Shown piece by piece: positions 1 to 11,481 of a DNA stretch of 48,575 nucleotides (positions are counted from its first letter, which is position 1; each line of letters starts with the position of its first letter). The position numbers and the translations under genes were made by a program. The DNA is from Clostridia bacterium (GTDB taxonomy: Bacteria; Bacillota; Clostridia; Christensenellales; Aristaeellaceae), in contig JAFXVJ010000056.1 of NCBI GenBank assembly GCA_017524615.1, forward strand, positions 1-48,575. Direction: 5' to 3'. The notes beneath the pieces are model-generated. The model saw only the letters and a list, made by a program, of their open reading frames with translations, had not been told where the DNA came from and ran no database searches.

Positions 1-310
1 AGAAGCAGCCAAAGAAAGCATACTTGCCAATGCTGGTGACACCGGGCTCTATCACGATTCTGGACGGAGACATACCCCACGGCGTGGTCGTTATATATCT
101 GCCGGTTTCATCTTTCACGCTGTAATCTGCCATGGCTCCTGTCCCGCGGATGGTGAGCAGGCCGGTGCTGTCCAGCGTCCAGGTTAGATTATCCCCATTC
201 GCGCCGCAGTTGCTACTGTCTATGATTTCGGCGGATGCCGCGGTCAGGCCCACCATGAGCAGCGCGGCGCACAGGGCGAAAACGAGAACCGGTTTCAGGC
301 TTGCTTTCAT
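1..310 (-). CDS. Secreted leucine-rich-repeat (BspA-like) protein, 5' part only
   Basis: Leftward gene cut by the window edge; about 103 residues are visible. It starts at ATG 310 behind a GGGAGG ribosome site. The first 27 or so residues are a signal peptide (MKASLKPVLVFALCAALLMV, then Ala-rich to ASA). The mature part has the pattern GDNLTWTLDSTGLLTIRGTG followed by IEPGVTSIGKYAFFGC, which is the entry to LRR_5/BspA-like repeats found in cell-surface proteins of gut Firmicutes. The role is probably surface display or adhesion, but the C-terminal part that would show anchoring is outside the window. The family call is recognised by pattern only. Confidence 0.75.
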   Translation of the reverse strand, partial: MKASLKPVLVFALCAALLMVGLTAASAEIIDSSNCGANGDNLTWTLDSTGLLTIRGTGAMADYSVKDETGRYITTTPWGMSPSRIVIEPGVTSIGKYAFFGCF

Positions 311-360
311 GATCTATTTCCTCCCTTCGGAAAGGTCTTTTCTTTTTTCACGCACGTCAT

Positions 361-388
361 ATTTTACCATACGGCCTCAAAGAATCAA
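361..388 (-). promoter_or_regulatory. Possible promoter of the LRR protein gene
   Basis: On the minus strand TTGATT, a 16-bp spacer and TAAAAT lie about 50 bp upstream of the ATG at 310. An extended -10 TG precedes TAAAAT. The spacer is one base shorter than optimal. Confidence 0.4.
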
Positions 389-431
389 TGAATGCGGGTC
401 GGTTCGCCCCTGATCCCGGGCCCGGCGGCGG

Positions 432-460
432 TTGAACTGCGGCGCGATTTGTGATACACT
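432..460 (+). promoter_or_regulatory. Sigma-A promoter of glpK
   Basis: TTGAAC (432-437), a 17-bp spacer and TACACT (455-460), ending 54 bp before the glpK start. No operator or antiterminator hairpin was recognised in the short leader. Confidence 0.65.
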
Positions 461-514
461 AAAGACAGCCAATATCGTTTTGATCCCCGTTGATAAAGGA
501 AGGAGCATACCTGC

Positions 515-2017
<1,503 letters not shown>

Positions 2018-2047
2018 CTGAAATTTGATGAACCCATGCTTTCTCCC

Positions 2048-2076
2048 TTGACGAACCGTGGAAAAGCATGTATACT
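2048..2076 (+). promoter_or_regulatory. Sigma-A promoter of the SAM riboswitch and metK
   Basis: TTGACG (2048-2053), 17-bp spacer, TATACT (2071-2076), placing the transcript start a few bases before the aptamer. Confidence 0.85.
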
Positions 2077-2092
2077 ACTTCCGAACTGAATA

Positions 2093-2198
2093 CCTTATCC
2101 AGAGCGGCGGAGGGACTGGCCCGATGATGCCCGGCAACCGGCGGGGATACCGCATGGTGCTAATTCCAGCAGCGTGAGCTTCACGCTGGCAGATAAGG
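2093..2198 (+). promoter_or_regulatory. SAM-I (S-box) riboswitch aptamer
   Basis: Closing helix P1 is CCTTATC (2093-2099) with GATAAGG (2192-2198). Between them are the S-box hallmarks: AGAG, GGAGGGACTGGCCC, GATGATGCCCGGCAACC, then GGTGCTAATTCCAGCAG. It binds S-adenosylmethionine and reports SAM sufficiency. Its 3' P1 strand overlaps the region that can pair with the following terminator stem, so high SAM should stop metK transcription. Confidence 0.95.
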
Positions 2199-2220
2199 CG
2201 CAAACGAAAGGATTTTTCAT

Positions 2221-2251
2221 GGCCGCTTGTCTGTTGATAAGCGGCCTTTTT
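2221..2251 (+). terminator. Riboswitch expression-platform terminator
   Basis: GGCCGCTT (2221-2228) pairs with AAGCGGCC (2239-2246) across a 10-nt loop and is followed by five T residues. It lies between the SAM aptamer and metK and is the regulated attenuator. Confidence 0.9.
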
Positions 2252-2297
2252 GCGGCCCGGACGGTGTTCAGAATCAAGAAAAGGAGAGATGAATCCC

Positions 2298-3485
2298 ATG
2301 CGTACCCTGTTTACCTCTGAATCCGTCACCGAAGGGCATCCGGACAAAATCTGCGATCAGATTTCCGACGCCGTCCTGGACGCGCTGCTGGAGCAGGACC
2401 CGGATTCGCGGGTGGCCTGCGAAACCTGCGCCACCACGGGCCTGATTCTGGTCATGGGCGAAATCACCACCAAGGGCTATGTGCCCATCGCGGACATCGT
2501 GCGGAAGGTGGTCACCGAAATCGGCTACGACCGGGCCAAGAAGGGCTTTGACGGCCAATCCTGCGCCGTGCTCACCGCCGTGCACGATCAATCGCCCGAT
2601 ATTGCCCAGGGCGTGGACGACGCGCTGGAAACCCGCGATGACGCGAACAATGAAACCGGCGCCGGGGATCAGGGCATGATGTTCGGCTTTGCCTGCGACG
2701 AAACCCCCGAAATGATGCCCATGCCCATTGCCCTGGCGCATCGGCTGACCCGCCGGATGGCTGAAGTGCGCAAAAACGGCACATGCCTCTGGATGCGGCC
2801 CGACGGCAAGGCCCAGGTGACGGTGGTATATGAGGATGGAAAGCCCGTGGCGGTGGACACGGTGGTCATTTCCACCCAGCATGACGATTATATCCCCCAG
2901 CAGGATATCCACGCGGCCATGATCGAGCATGTGATCCGCCAGGTGATCCCCCCCGAACTGCTGAGCAAAGACACGAAATATTACATCAATCCCACCGGCC
3001 GGTTCGTGGTGGGCGGTCCGGCGGGGGACAGCGGACTGACCGGGCGCAAGATCATCGTGGACACCTACGGCGGCTATGCGCCCCACGGCGGCGGCGCCTT
3101 CAGCGGCAAGGATCCCACCAAGGTGGACCGTTCCGCCGCTTACGCCGCCCGGCACGCGGCAAAAAACGTGGTGGCGGCCGGATTAGCCCGTCAGTGTGAA
3201 ATCGCCCTGGCCTACGCGATCGGCGTGGCCAACCCCGTATCCTTCCAGGTGAACACCCGGGGCACCGGCGTGATCCCGGACGCGGACATTGCCCGCCTGG
3301 TGGAGCGGGTGTTCGATATGCGGCCCGACGCCATCATCCGGCGGCTGGACCTGCGGCGGCCCATTTACCGGCAAACGGCCGCCTACGGCCATTTCGGCCG
3401 CACCGATGTGGATCTGCCCTGGGAGCGCCTGGATCAGGTGGACGCACTGAAAAAGGCCTGGGAGGAAATGAAAGCAACAGAATAA
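2298..3485 (+). CDS. metK: S-adenosylmethionine synthetase
   Basis: Makes S-adenosylmethionine from methionine and ATP. The protein has 395 residues from the ATG at 2298, as is normal for the family. Signatures are [20 protein letters not shown] at the N-terminus (His for ATP binding), [12 protein letters not shown] in the middle and [16 protein letters not shown] near residue 260. I chose 2298 over the in-frame ATG at 2289 because AGGAG at 2282-2286 is only 2 bp from 2289 but 11 bp from 2298, and the family begins just before [13 protein letters not shown]. It is controlled by the SAM-I riboswitch directly upstream, a feedback loop in which the product represses its own synthase. Confidence 0.97.
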   Translation: MRTLFTSESVTEGHPDKICDQISDAVLDALLEQDPDSRVACETCATTGLILVMGEITTKGYVPIADIVRKVVTEIGYDRAKKGFDGQSCAVLTAVHDQSPDIAQGVDDALETRDDANNETGAGDQGMMFGFACDETPEMMPMPIALAHRLTRRMAEVRKNGTCLWMRPDGKAQVTVVYEDGKPVAVDTVVISTQHDDYIPQQDIHAAMIEHVIRQVIPPELLSKDTKYYINPTGRFVVGGPAGDSGLTGRKIIVDTYGGYAPHGGGAFSGKDPTKVDRSAAYAARHAAKNVVAAGLARQCEIALAYAIGVANPVSFQVNTRGTGVIPDADIARLVERVFDMRPDAIIRRLDLRRPIYRQTAAYGHFGRTDVDLPWERLDQVDALKKAWEEMKATE

Positions 3486-3499
3486 CGCCGGCGGCAAGC

Positions 3500-3533
3500 A
3501 GCCCTGTCAAGCAGGTATGGACAGGGCTTTTTT
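3500..3533 (+). terminator. Terminator of metK
   Basis: AGCCCTGTC (3500-3508) pairs with GACAGGGCT (3520-3528), 11-nt loop, followed by a run of six T residues. Confidence 0.9.
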
Positions 3534-3633
3534 GATGCCTCACGGAAGGGTCAGGAGACAGAAACGGCCTTTCATGTGTCTAAAAACGTTACAAAATGAA
3601 AATAAAATATTAAAAAAATATTACAAAAAGGGG

Positions 3634-3661
3634 TTCAATTATTGAGAAAATGTGATATAAT
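3634..3661 (+). promoter_or_regulatory. Extended -10 promoter of the methyltransferase gene
   Basis: TATAAT (3656-3661) preceded by TGA (extended -10) with a weak TTCAAT -35 at 3634-3639 (16-bp spacer). The upstream 60 bases are very AT-rich, which could act as an UP element. Confidence 0.5.
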
Positions 3662-3714
3662 CATTTCATCGGTTGGGAAACACCGGTATTTTCGCCAAAA
3701 AGGGGAGAACAAGA

Positions 3715-4269
3715 TTGCTGACAAAAACGCAGGCGACGCGGCGCTTTACCTTTACGATGCACGCGGAAGCGCATTTGAGCGCTTCCATGTGCGCGTGCGC
3801 CGCCTGGGCTGCTATTGAAGAGCACGATAAGATTTTGGACATGGCCTGCGGCCAGGGAGCCCTGCTGGCCCGGCTGAATGACCAGTACCGCGTGACGGTG
3901 TGCGGCCTGTGCGACACGCCGGAGCAGGCCCGCATCGCCCGGGAGCGGCTGGGGGACGCCGATGTGGTGCCCGGCCGCATGGAGGATATTCCCTGGCGGG
4001 ACGGCAGCTTCCACATCGTACTGCTGTCCGCGCCGCTCCGGGGAGAAGTGACGCGGATCCTGGATGAAACCCTGCGGGTGATGCACGCGGGCGGGCAATT
4101 TGTGCTGTCTGTGCCCCTGTTCCATGGCCGGGGGGAAGGCGAATTGGGAAAGCGGGAAATCATGCGGCTGATGCAGGAGGCGGGCTTCGAGGAAGTGTCC
4201 TTCCGCACGGCGGGACTGGCCGGGGTGATCATCGGCTGGAAGCAAGGGGAAGGAAAAATGGGGCAGTGA
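3715..4269 (+). CDS. Class I SAM-dependent methyltransferase (small, substrate unknown)
   Basis: A 184-residue Rossmann-type methyltransferase. Motif I is ILDMACGQGALLARL (SAM-binding glycine loop), motif II falls in CGLCDTPEQARIARERL, and a motif like DIPWRDGSFHIVLLSAPL fits the post-II strand, followed by RVMHAGGQFVLSVPLF. This resembles the UbiE/type-11 methyltransferases. The start is best placed at TTG 3715, since GGGGAG (3702-3707) lies 7 bp upstream; an earlier in-frame TTG at 3673 lacks a ribosome site. It sits downstream of metK, which makes its cofactor, but a terminator and a separate promoter make it an independent unit. The substrate cannot be inferred. Confidence 0.8.
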   Translation: MLTKTQATRRFTFTMHAEAHLSASMCACAAWAAIEEHDKILDMACGQGALLARLNDQYRVTVCGLCDTPEQARIARERLGDADVVPGRMEDIPWRDGSFHIVLLSAPLRGEVTRILDETLRVMHAGGQFVLSVPLFHGRGEGELGKREIMRLMQEAGFEEVSFRTAGLAGVIIGWKQGEGKMGQ

Positions 4270-4459
4270 ACCGGAGCTGTTCGCACGGATCATCATGAAA
4301 CAGCCGCGGAAGGATAACATCCCATGACAGGGCAGCGGGCAGTATTCAGGAGGGGATGCGGCCGCGGGCCCTTTATTTATTTGAAAACCGTGGGAAAACG
4401 TAAAAAACCGAAAAAAGTGGAGAGACCGTGGCCGCTGCATGAAGCAAAGCGATTTGGTA
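4270..4459. other. Intergenic region without a recognised gene
   Basis: Between the methyltransferase stop and the next promoter there is no ORF with family signal. A GC-rich palindromic stretch near 4360-4372 is followed by TTTATTTATTT and may act as a weak terminator. Nothing else stands out. Confidence 0.4.
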
Positions 4460-4488
4460 TTGTCAGAAATGCAGGGTTATGATATGAT
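4460..4488 (+). promoter_or_regulatory. Sigma-A promoter of the Gfo/Idh gene
   Basis: TTGTCA (4460-4465), 17-bp spacer, TATGAT (4483-4488). The transcript would have a leader of about 180 nt before the ATG at 4674, GC-rich and without a recognised riboswitch. Confidence 0.6.
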
Positions 4489-4673
4489 GATGCGGAAAAG
4501 AGCGCCGTGGATCCATACGGCGCCGATCACGGATCTAAGACAGGAAAGAAACGGATAATACCCGGCAAACAAGCCTGTGTCAGGCGGAAAAACAGCCCGA
4601 CCGGCGCAGAAAGCCAAGCGCTGCCGGAGCCGCCGCGCGGCTGCCGGATGGGCCCGCAAAAGGAGGAAAACTG

Positions 4674-5843
4674 ATGGCAAACGGAGACGCCGTACTGAAC
4701 CAAACCATGCAGGCGATTGAGGAAAAGGCTGTGGATACCAGCAAAAAGCTGAAGGTGGGCATCATCGGAACGGGCTGGATCGCGGAGGCGCACCTGCTGC
4801 AATACCTGAAATTCCCCGATGTGGAATTGGTGGCCATGGCGGATCTGATCCCCGGCAAGGCGGAAAGGTTCTGCCGCCGTTTCGGGGTGGACCCCGCCGG
4901 GATCCGCTTCTATCCCGACCATAAATCCATGCTGGAAAACGAGCAACTGGACGCGGTGTCCATCTGCACCTACAACGCCACCCACGCCGCATGCGCCATC
5001 GACGCGCTGAACGCCGGGGTGAACGTGCTGCTTGAAAAGCCCTTCACCGTGACATTGGAAGAAGCGGTGGAAGTGATGCGGGCGGAAAAGAAATCCGGCA
5101 GGATCCTCACCATCGGCTTCCAGCCCCGCATGGATAAAAACATGCAGCAGATCAAGAAGATCGTGGAATCCGGCGCGCTGGGGGAGATCTATTATATCCA
5201 AACGGGCGGCGGCCGCCGGCGGGGCATTCCCAATTCCACCTTCATCGAAAAGAAAACCGCGGGCATCGGCGCCCTGGGGGATATCGGCTGCTACAGCCTG
5301 GATATGGTGCTCAACGCCATCGGCTATCCCAAGCCCCTGACGGTGACGGGCTACACCTCCGATTTCTTTGGCACCAATCCCCTGTACAGCCGGCCCGACC
5401 AGAATCATACCGCCGAGGAAAACGCGGCCCGGTTCAGCGTGGACGATTTCGCCGCGGCTTTCATTCGGCTGGAGGGCGGCATCATCCTGGATTTCCGTAT
5501 TTCCTGGGCCATGCATCTGGATACGCCCGGCGATACGGTGATCCTGGGCAAGAAAGCCGCCCTGCGCATCCCCTCCACCGAGTGCTGGAACGGCACGGTG
5601 GGCGGGGAAATGACCCTGTATACCGACGTGGCAGGGGTGCAGACGGAAACGAAGATCCCCATTCTGGAAACGGGCAAGGAGCTGTTTGAACTGAAGGTGC
5701 GCTCCTTCCTGGACGCCATCAAGGAAGGAAAGCCCGCGCCGGTTCCCTCCTCGCAGATTCTGTATAATCAGGCCATCATCGACGGCATAGCGCAGTCCGC
5801 CAGGCTGGGCAGAGAAATCGAAATCCGGATCCCGGAGATTTGA
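4674..5843 (+). CDS. Gfo/Idh/MocA family oxidoreductase
   Basis: NAD(P)-dependent oxidoreductase of 389 residues acting on a sugar, inositol or related polyol; the substrate is not determined. The Rossmann fold begins at residue 27 with KVGIIGTGWIAEAHL, and the EKPF motif (near residue 121) supplies the catalytic lysine. The C-terminal alpha/beta domain contains AGIGALGDIGCYSLDMVLNA, a typical D-x-G-x-H/Y-like helix where Gfo enzymes carry the Asp/Tyr residues. A 26-residue N-terminal extension precedes the Rossmann fold. AGGAGG is 6 bp before the start. It appears monocistronic and has no sugar transporter or isomerase next to it. Confidence 0.88.
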   Translation: MANGDAVLNQTMQAIEEKAVDTSKKLKVGIIGTGWIAEAHLLQYLKFPDVELVAMADLIPGKAERFCRRFGVDPAGIRFYPDHKSMLENEQLDAVSICTYNATHAACAIDALNAGVNVLLEKPFTVTLEEAVEVMRAEKKSGRILTIGFQPRMDKNMQQIKKIVESGALGEIYYIQTGGGRRRGIPNSTFIEKKTAGIGALGDIGCYSLDMVLNAIGYPKPLTVTGYTSDFFGTNPLYSRPDQNHTAEENAARFSVDDFAAAFIRLEGGIILDFRISWAMHLDTPGDTVILGKKAALRIPSTECWNGTVGGEMTLYTDVAGVQTETKIPILETGKELFELKVRSFLDAIKEGKPAPVPSSQILYNQAIIDGIAQSARLGREIEIRIPEI

Positions 5844-5899
5844 TTCTTCCCCTTTCCGGGGCAGGCAGACCGACATGAACAAAGCCGCGCGGGAAAAAC

Positions 5900-5929
5900 T
5901 TGCGCAAAGAGGGGCATGTATGGTATAAT
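5900..5929 (+). promoter_or_regulatory. Promoter of the cadherin-like protein gene
   Basis: TTGCGC (5900-5905), 18-bp spacer, TATAAT (5924-5929) with extended -10 TGG. Confidence 0.6.
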
Positions 5930-6015
5930 TTTCTCGCAATCATTGGAAACGCTGCATGAAAATCCCACGGTGTATCGTTATATGGGTGTAAACGAACTCA
6001 GGAGGCGAATGAACA

Positions 6016-6753
6016 ATGAAACGAGCAGCATCCCTTTTGCTGGCGCTGATCATCCTGTGCGGGTGTATCCCCGTCCTGGCCAGCGGCTACGGTTATCCCA
6101 ACGTCAACAGCGGCTCCACCCGGCTGATCAGCCTGACCCACAACTGCCCCAACACCGGCATCATGCTGCCGGAGGTGTTCAGCCCCTATCAGACCACTTA
6201 CCTGCTGACCGTGGCGAACTGGGTGTCCCGGCCCACCTTCACGCCGGTGGCGGAGGATCCCAACGCCGTCATCCGCGTGAACGGCCAAATCGTGCCCAGC
6301 GGCCAGAAATCCCAGGTGATCCCCATGACGGATCAGCCCCAGGCCGTGACCATCCAGGTCACCAACGGCACCTCCGTGCCCACCACCTACACCATTTACC
6401 TGCAGCGCAGGCCCAGTGAAAAGCGCACCCGCGTGTCCGCCGGATACATCAAGAACATCTATCTGCGGGGCACCACCTGGCGCATCGACGCGGACCTGGT
6501 AACCGTGAAATACAGCGGGGAAGACTACAATAGCGGCAATCTGTCCACCTTCACCAACAGCAGCTCCGATTCCTACGACTACGAGGTCAATCCCAACTGC
6601 ATTTTCTACTACGGCACCAAAAACAACTGCTACCGCGCCAATAATATCAACACCTTCATCAACAATTATCTGCAATATGGCAGTTCCCTGTACACCATCA
6701 TCTACATCGAAAGCGAAATCGTGGCGGTATTCCCTTACGGGGCGGATTACTGA
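6016..6753 (+). CDS. Secreted protein with a cadherin-like beta-sandwich domain
   Basis: A 245-residue exported protein of unknown role. Residues 1-23 are a signal peptide (LLLALIILCGCIPVLAS); LCGC could be a lipobox, although Cys at the -2 position is atypical. Residues 35-136 match the bacterial cadherin-like beta-sandwich pattern (PF12733 type): FSPYQTTYLLTVANWVSRP, then TPVAEDPNAVIRVNGQ, then VTNGTSVPTTYTIYLQR. The rest (137-245) is rich in Tyr, Asn and Ser and has no family I recognise. Such domains usually occur in large surface or cell-wall proteins; here only one is present. Its start has AGGAGGCG 8 bp upstream. It probably acts outside the cell or at the envelope. Confidence 0.75.
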   Translation: MKRAASLLLALIILCGCIPVLASGYGYPNVNSGSTRLISLTHNCPNTGIMLPEVFSPYQTTYLLTVANWVSRPTFTPVAEDPNAVIRVNGQIVPSGQKSQVIPMTDQPQAVTIQVTNGTSVPTTYTIYLQRRPSEKRTRVSAGYIKNIYLRGTTWRIDADLVTVKYSGEDYNSGNLSTFTNSSSDSYDYEVNPNCIFYYGTKNNCYRANNINTFINNYLQYGSSLYTIIYIESEIVAVFPYGADY

Positions 6754-6786
6754 CGAGCGCGAATCCTCCCTTTTCGCTTCGGCATG

Positions 6787-6813
6787 ACGTGGGCCCGGCG
6801 CCCACGTTTTTTT
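6787..6813 (+). terminator. Terminator of the cadherin-like protein gene
   Basis: ACGTGGGC (6787-6794) pairs with GCCCACGT (6800-6807), 5-nt loop, followed by seven T residues. Confidence 0.9.
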
Positions 6814-6888
6814 GTGCTTCTTTGCGGTTTGTGAGGAAAATAATACTATACTCAAATTAAAATAGAAGTACAAAAGTAAAACGCTCCT

Positions 6889-7026
6889 GTCATCCCGAGC
6901 GGAGTGGAGCGAGAGCGGAACGAAGTCGAGGGATCTTTGAGAAACAGATTACTCCCAGCAGCATATTACCCAGTTTCCAGATCCCTCCGCTCCGCTTCGC
7001 TCTCGCTCCGCTTCGGTCGGGATGAC
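6889..7026. repeat. Long imperfect inverted repeat, GTCATCC...GGATCT family
   Basis: Two 48-nt arms (6889-6936 and 6979-7026) are near-perfect inverted complements, each starting GTCATCCCGA and ending GGGATCT. They flank a 42-nt centre that contains a further GAAAC/GTTTC pair. The arms consist of GGAGCGA-type short motifs. Related copies occur at 7087-7113 and 27757-27860. The region 6814-7279 has no gene. Confidence 0.85.
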
Positions 7027-7086
7027 ATTGTAACTTCGTCTATCTTCCTTGCCGATTTTATTTGAGAATAGCATAAAACCCTTCGG

Positions 7087-7210
7087 TGCCATCCCGGGCG
7101 CAGCCGAAGGATCTATGTGTGAATCGTTAAACCGTAAACAGAGCTTTCGGCTCCGCTCCGATCTCGCTTCACTCCGCGCACGAGGGCAACAAAGGTCGAT
7201 CCTTTCTCCC
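7087..7210. repeat. Degenerate copy of the GTCATCC...GGATCT repeat
   Basis: A single arm-like segment (about 7087-7113: GCCATCCCGGGCGCAGCCGA then AGGATCT) is followed by a diverged, partly inverted stretch (7143-7205) rich in CTCCGCTCCGATCTCGCTTC. It looks like a decayed copy of the neighbouring inverted repeat. Confidence 0.55.
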
Positions 7211-7279
7211 TGACTGTCCATGATGAATCTTTTTGCTTCATCGCGGGTGGCGTTTCCGGCTGACGCGAAGGGCTTTACG

Positions 7280-7308
7280 TTGACATTTTTCCTGTGGAAT
7301 GATACAAT
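7280..7308 (+). promoter_or_regulatory. Sigma-A promoter of the APH-family kinase gene
   Basis: TTGACA (7280-7285), 17-bp spacer, TACAAT (7303-7308). Confidence 0.8.
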
Positions 7309-7360
7309 CGGCGTCAGGAAAGCATGACGGGAGCACGGCTCCGGATGGGAAGTGCGGAAC

Positions 7361-8458
7361 ATGGATCTTGAAACGCGGAACACGCTGGCGCGGATCGGCG
7401 ATGCCTTCGGCTTGCCGGGGGAGCCGCTGGAATGGACGGAAATCAAGCAGGGAAACGTGAACACTACCTACAGGGGCACGTATCAGTGCCGGGGGGAAAA
7501 GCGGGATTACCTGTTTCAGCGGGTGAACACGTATGTGTTCCGTCATCCGGAGGAGCTGATGGAAAACATCGACCGGGTGACGTCGCATATCCAGGCCGGC
7601 TGCCCGGGGCAGGCGTGCCTGCGCTATCTGGAGAACCCGGCGGGAAAGAATTATCTTTCAGACGATACCGGGTTTTGGCGCGTGTGCGCGTTCATTCCCT
7701 CCGTCACGTTTGATACGGGAAAGGATTTGCGTGTTGTGCGCAGCGCGGGGGAGGCGTTTGGCGGTTTTCAGGCATCCCTTCGGGATTTTGACGCGGCGCG
7801 TCTGCATGAAACCATTCCGGATTTCCACAACACGCGCAAGCGGTACGCGGCCCTGCGCGAGGCGGCGGAAAAGGATCCGGCGGGCCGGAAAAAGGATGTG
7901 CCCGGGGAGCTTGCCTGGCTGCTGTCCGTGGAGGATACGGCCTGCCGGCTGACGGATCTGGCCGCGGTCGGGAAGCTGCCCCTGCGGGTCACGCATAACG
8001 ATACCAAAATCAACAATGTGCTGTTCTCGCCGGACACCTGCCAGGCGCTGACCGTGATCGACCTGGATACGGTGATGCCCGGGCTGGTGGGCTTTGATTT
8101 CGGGGACGCCATCCGTTCTGCCGCCAATCAGGTGGAGGAGGATCACGAGGACGCCAGCCTTGCCCGGCTGAACATGCCGGTGTTCCGGGCCTTTTCGGAA
8201 GGGTTCCTGAGCAAAACCGCCCGCACCCTGACCCGGGAGGAAATCGGCACGCTGCCCATCAGCTGCGTGGCCATGACGGTGGAGGTGGCCGTGCGGTTTT
8301 TGACCGATTACCTGAACGGGGACGTGTATTTCCGCGTGGCCCGGCCGGATCATAACCTGATCCGTACCCGGAACCAAATCGCCTTGGCCCAGGACATGCT
8401 CAAAAAAACGGATGAGATGGCCGGGATCGTGGAAGCGTGCAGGGCGATGTTCGGGTGA
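7361..8458 (+). CDS. Phosphotransferase of the APH family, N-acetylhexosamine 1-kinase-like
   Basis: A 365-residue protein-kinase-like fold enzyme. The Brenner motif THNDTKINNVLF carries the catalytic Asp and metal-binding Asn, and VIDLDTVMPGLVGFDFGDAIR is the DFG-like metal site. This exact motif layout is typical of NahK/LnpB-like kinases that phosphorylate free N-acetylhexosamines at C1, though aminoglycoside or choline kinases share the fold. The N-terminal GNVNTTY is the glycine-rich nucleotide loop. ATG 7361 is preferred over GTG 7352 because GGGAAG lies 8 bp upstream of it. It is a single gene, with no phosphorylase or epimerase nearby, so the physiological sugar is open. Confidence 0.78.
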   Translation: MDLETRNTLARIGDAFGLPGEPLEWTEIKQGNVNTTYRGTYQCRGEKRDYLFQRVNTYVFRHPEELMENIDRVTSHIQAGCPGQACLRYLENPAGKNYLSDDTGFWRVCAFIPSVTFDTGKDLRVVRSAGEAFGGFQASLRDFDAARLHETIPDFHNTRKRYAALREAAEKDPAGRKKDVPGELAWLLSVEDTACRLTDLAAVGKLPLRVTHNDTKINNVLFSPDTCQALTVIDLDTVMPGLVGFDFGDAIRSAANQVEEDHEDASLARLNMPVFRAFSEGFLSKTARTLTREEIGTLPISCVAMTVEVAVRFLTDYLNGDVYFRVARPDHNLIRTRNQIALAQDMLKKTDEMAGIVEACRAMFG

Positions 8459-8492
8459 TCGGATCGCCGCTTGTCACGGCCTTGCAGCCCAA

Positions 8493-8541
8493 AAAGGGCT
8501 GTCTCTCGCGTCAGTTTTCTGACGTCTTGAGACAGCCCTTT
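8493..8541. terminator. Bidirectional terminator between the kinase gene and mnmA
   Basis: A 13-bp stem, AAAGGGCTGTCTC (8493-8505) with GAGACAGCCCTTT (8529-8541), with an inner GTCAG/CTGAC hairpin. On the minus strand it is followed by a five-T run and serves mnmA; on the plus strand the T-run is only three, so it is weaker there. Confidence 0.85.
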
Positions 8542-8594
8542 GCGTTGCATGATCCATGGGGAAGCAGCATCCGTCTGCTTCGTGAAAAACCGAT

Positions 8595-10951
<2,357 letters not shown>

Positions 10952-11005
10952 CCTTCCGTTTGACAGGATTTGCGCTGTTTATTGTACGATACCGGGGCGG
11001 AAAAA

Positions 11006-11170
11006 TCAACCCTCCGCCGGTCGGTAAATGCGGCACAGCCTGCGCCGATCCGCTTTTTTGACCCCGCCGCGCAGCAGCCGCTTTTCGCAGGGGAAACAGA
11101 TCAGGCAGCCCATGACCTGCAATCCGGCGGGATACGGCCGTCCGCATACGATGCACTGGTTTTCCTTCAT
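11006..11170 (-). CDS. Gin (CsfB)-like zinc microprotein, putative sigma-G inhibitor
   Basis: A 54-residue protein starting at ATG 11170 with GGGAG about 9 bp upstream. It has two CxxC pairs, CIVCGRPYPAGLQ and CLICFPCEKRLL, in the spacing of the Gin/CsfB family, which in Bacillus binds the forespore sigma factor and delays sigma-G activity. The position immediately before tmk is the same as in Bacillus (csfB...tmk), which supports the assignment. It ends 54 bp before the HAD-Tmk start and may be co-transcribed with it. The family call rests on a short motif, so it is an inference from pattern plus synteny. Confidence 0.7.
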   Translation of the reverse strand: MKENQCIVCGRPYPAGLQVMGCLICFPCEKRLLRGGVKKADRRRLCRIYRPAEG

Positions 11171-11349
11171 GCGTTCATCTCCCTTCCGCCATCAATATGG
11201 CCGTATGACGGCTGTTTTATGCAAAAAACTGGTAAATGAACGGGAAACGGGCGCGGATGGGCAGGGCGGCCCCCGCTTGCCCCCGCGGGCGCGGTTCGCC
11301 CTGCTTCTTTCTTCCGTGATTCCTTGGCGGAAAAGCTGCACAAAATGAA

Positions 11350-11378
11350 TTGACAAAGGGGTGTCTTTTTCATATAAT
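11350..11378 (+). promoter_or_regulatory. Strong sigma-A promoter of the 136-aa membrane protein gene
   Basis: Consensus TTGACA (11350-11355), 17-bp spacer, consensus TATAAT (11373-11378). The leader is about 97 nt long. Confidence 0.88.
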
Positions 11379-11481
11379 GACTGTTAATGGACGGGTACGC
11401 CTGTACAGCGTCCAGAAGAACGAATGCTCCGCGGCGCGGGCAGCGGGTACGTACACAGGAAAAACACAGGAGGGTTACTTT

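Noticed and set aside
4324-4386. Twenty-codon frame starting MTGQRAVF between the methyltransferase and the Gfo/Idh gene
   Set aside because: No ribosome site and no recognisable feature; too short to support.
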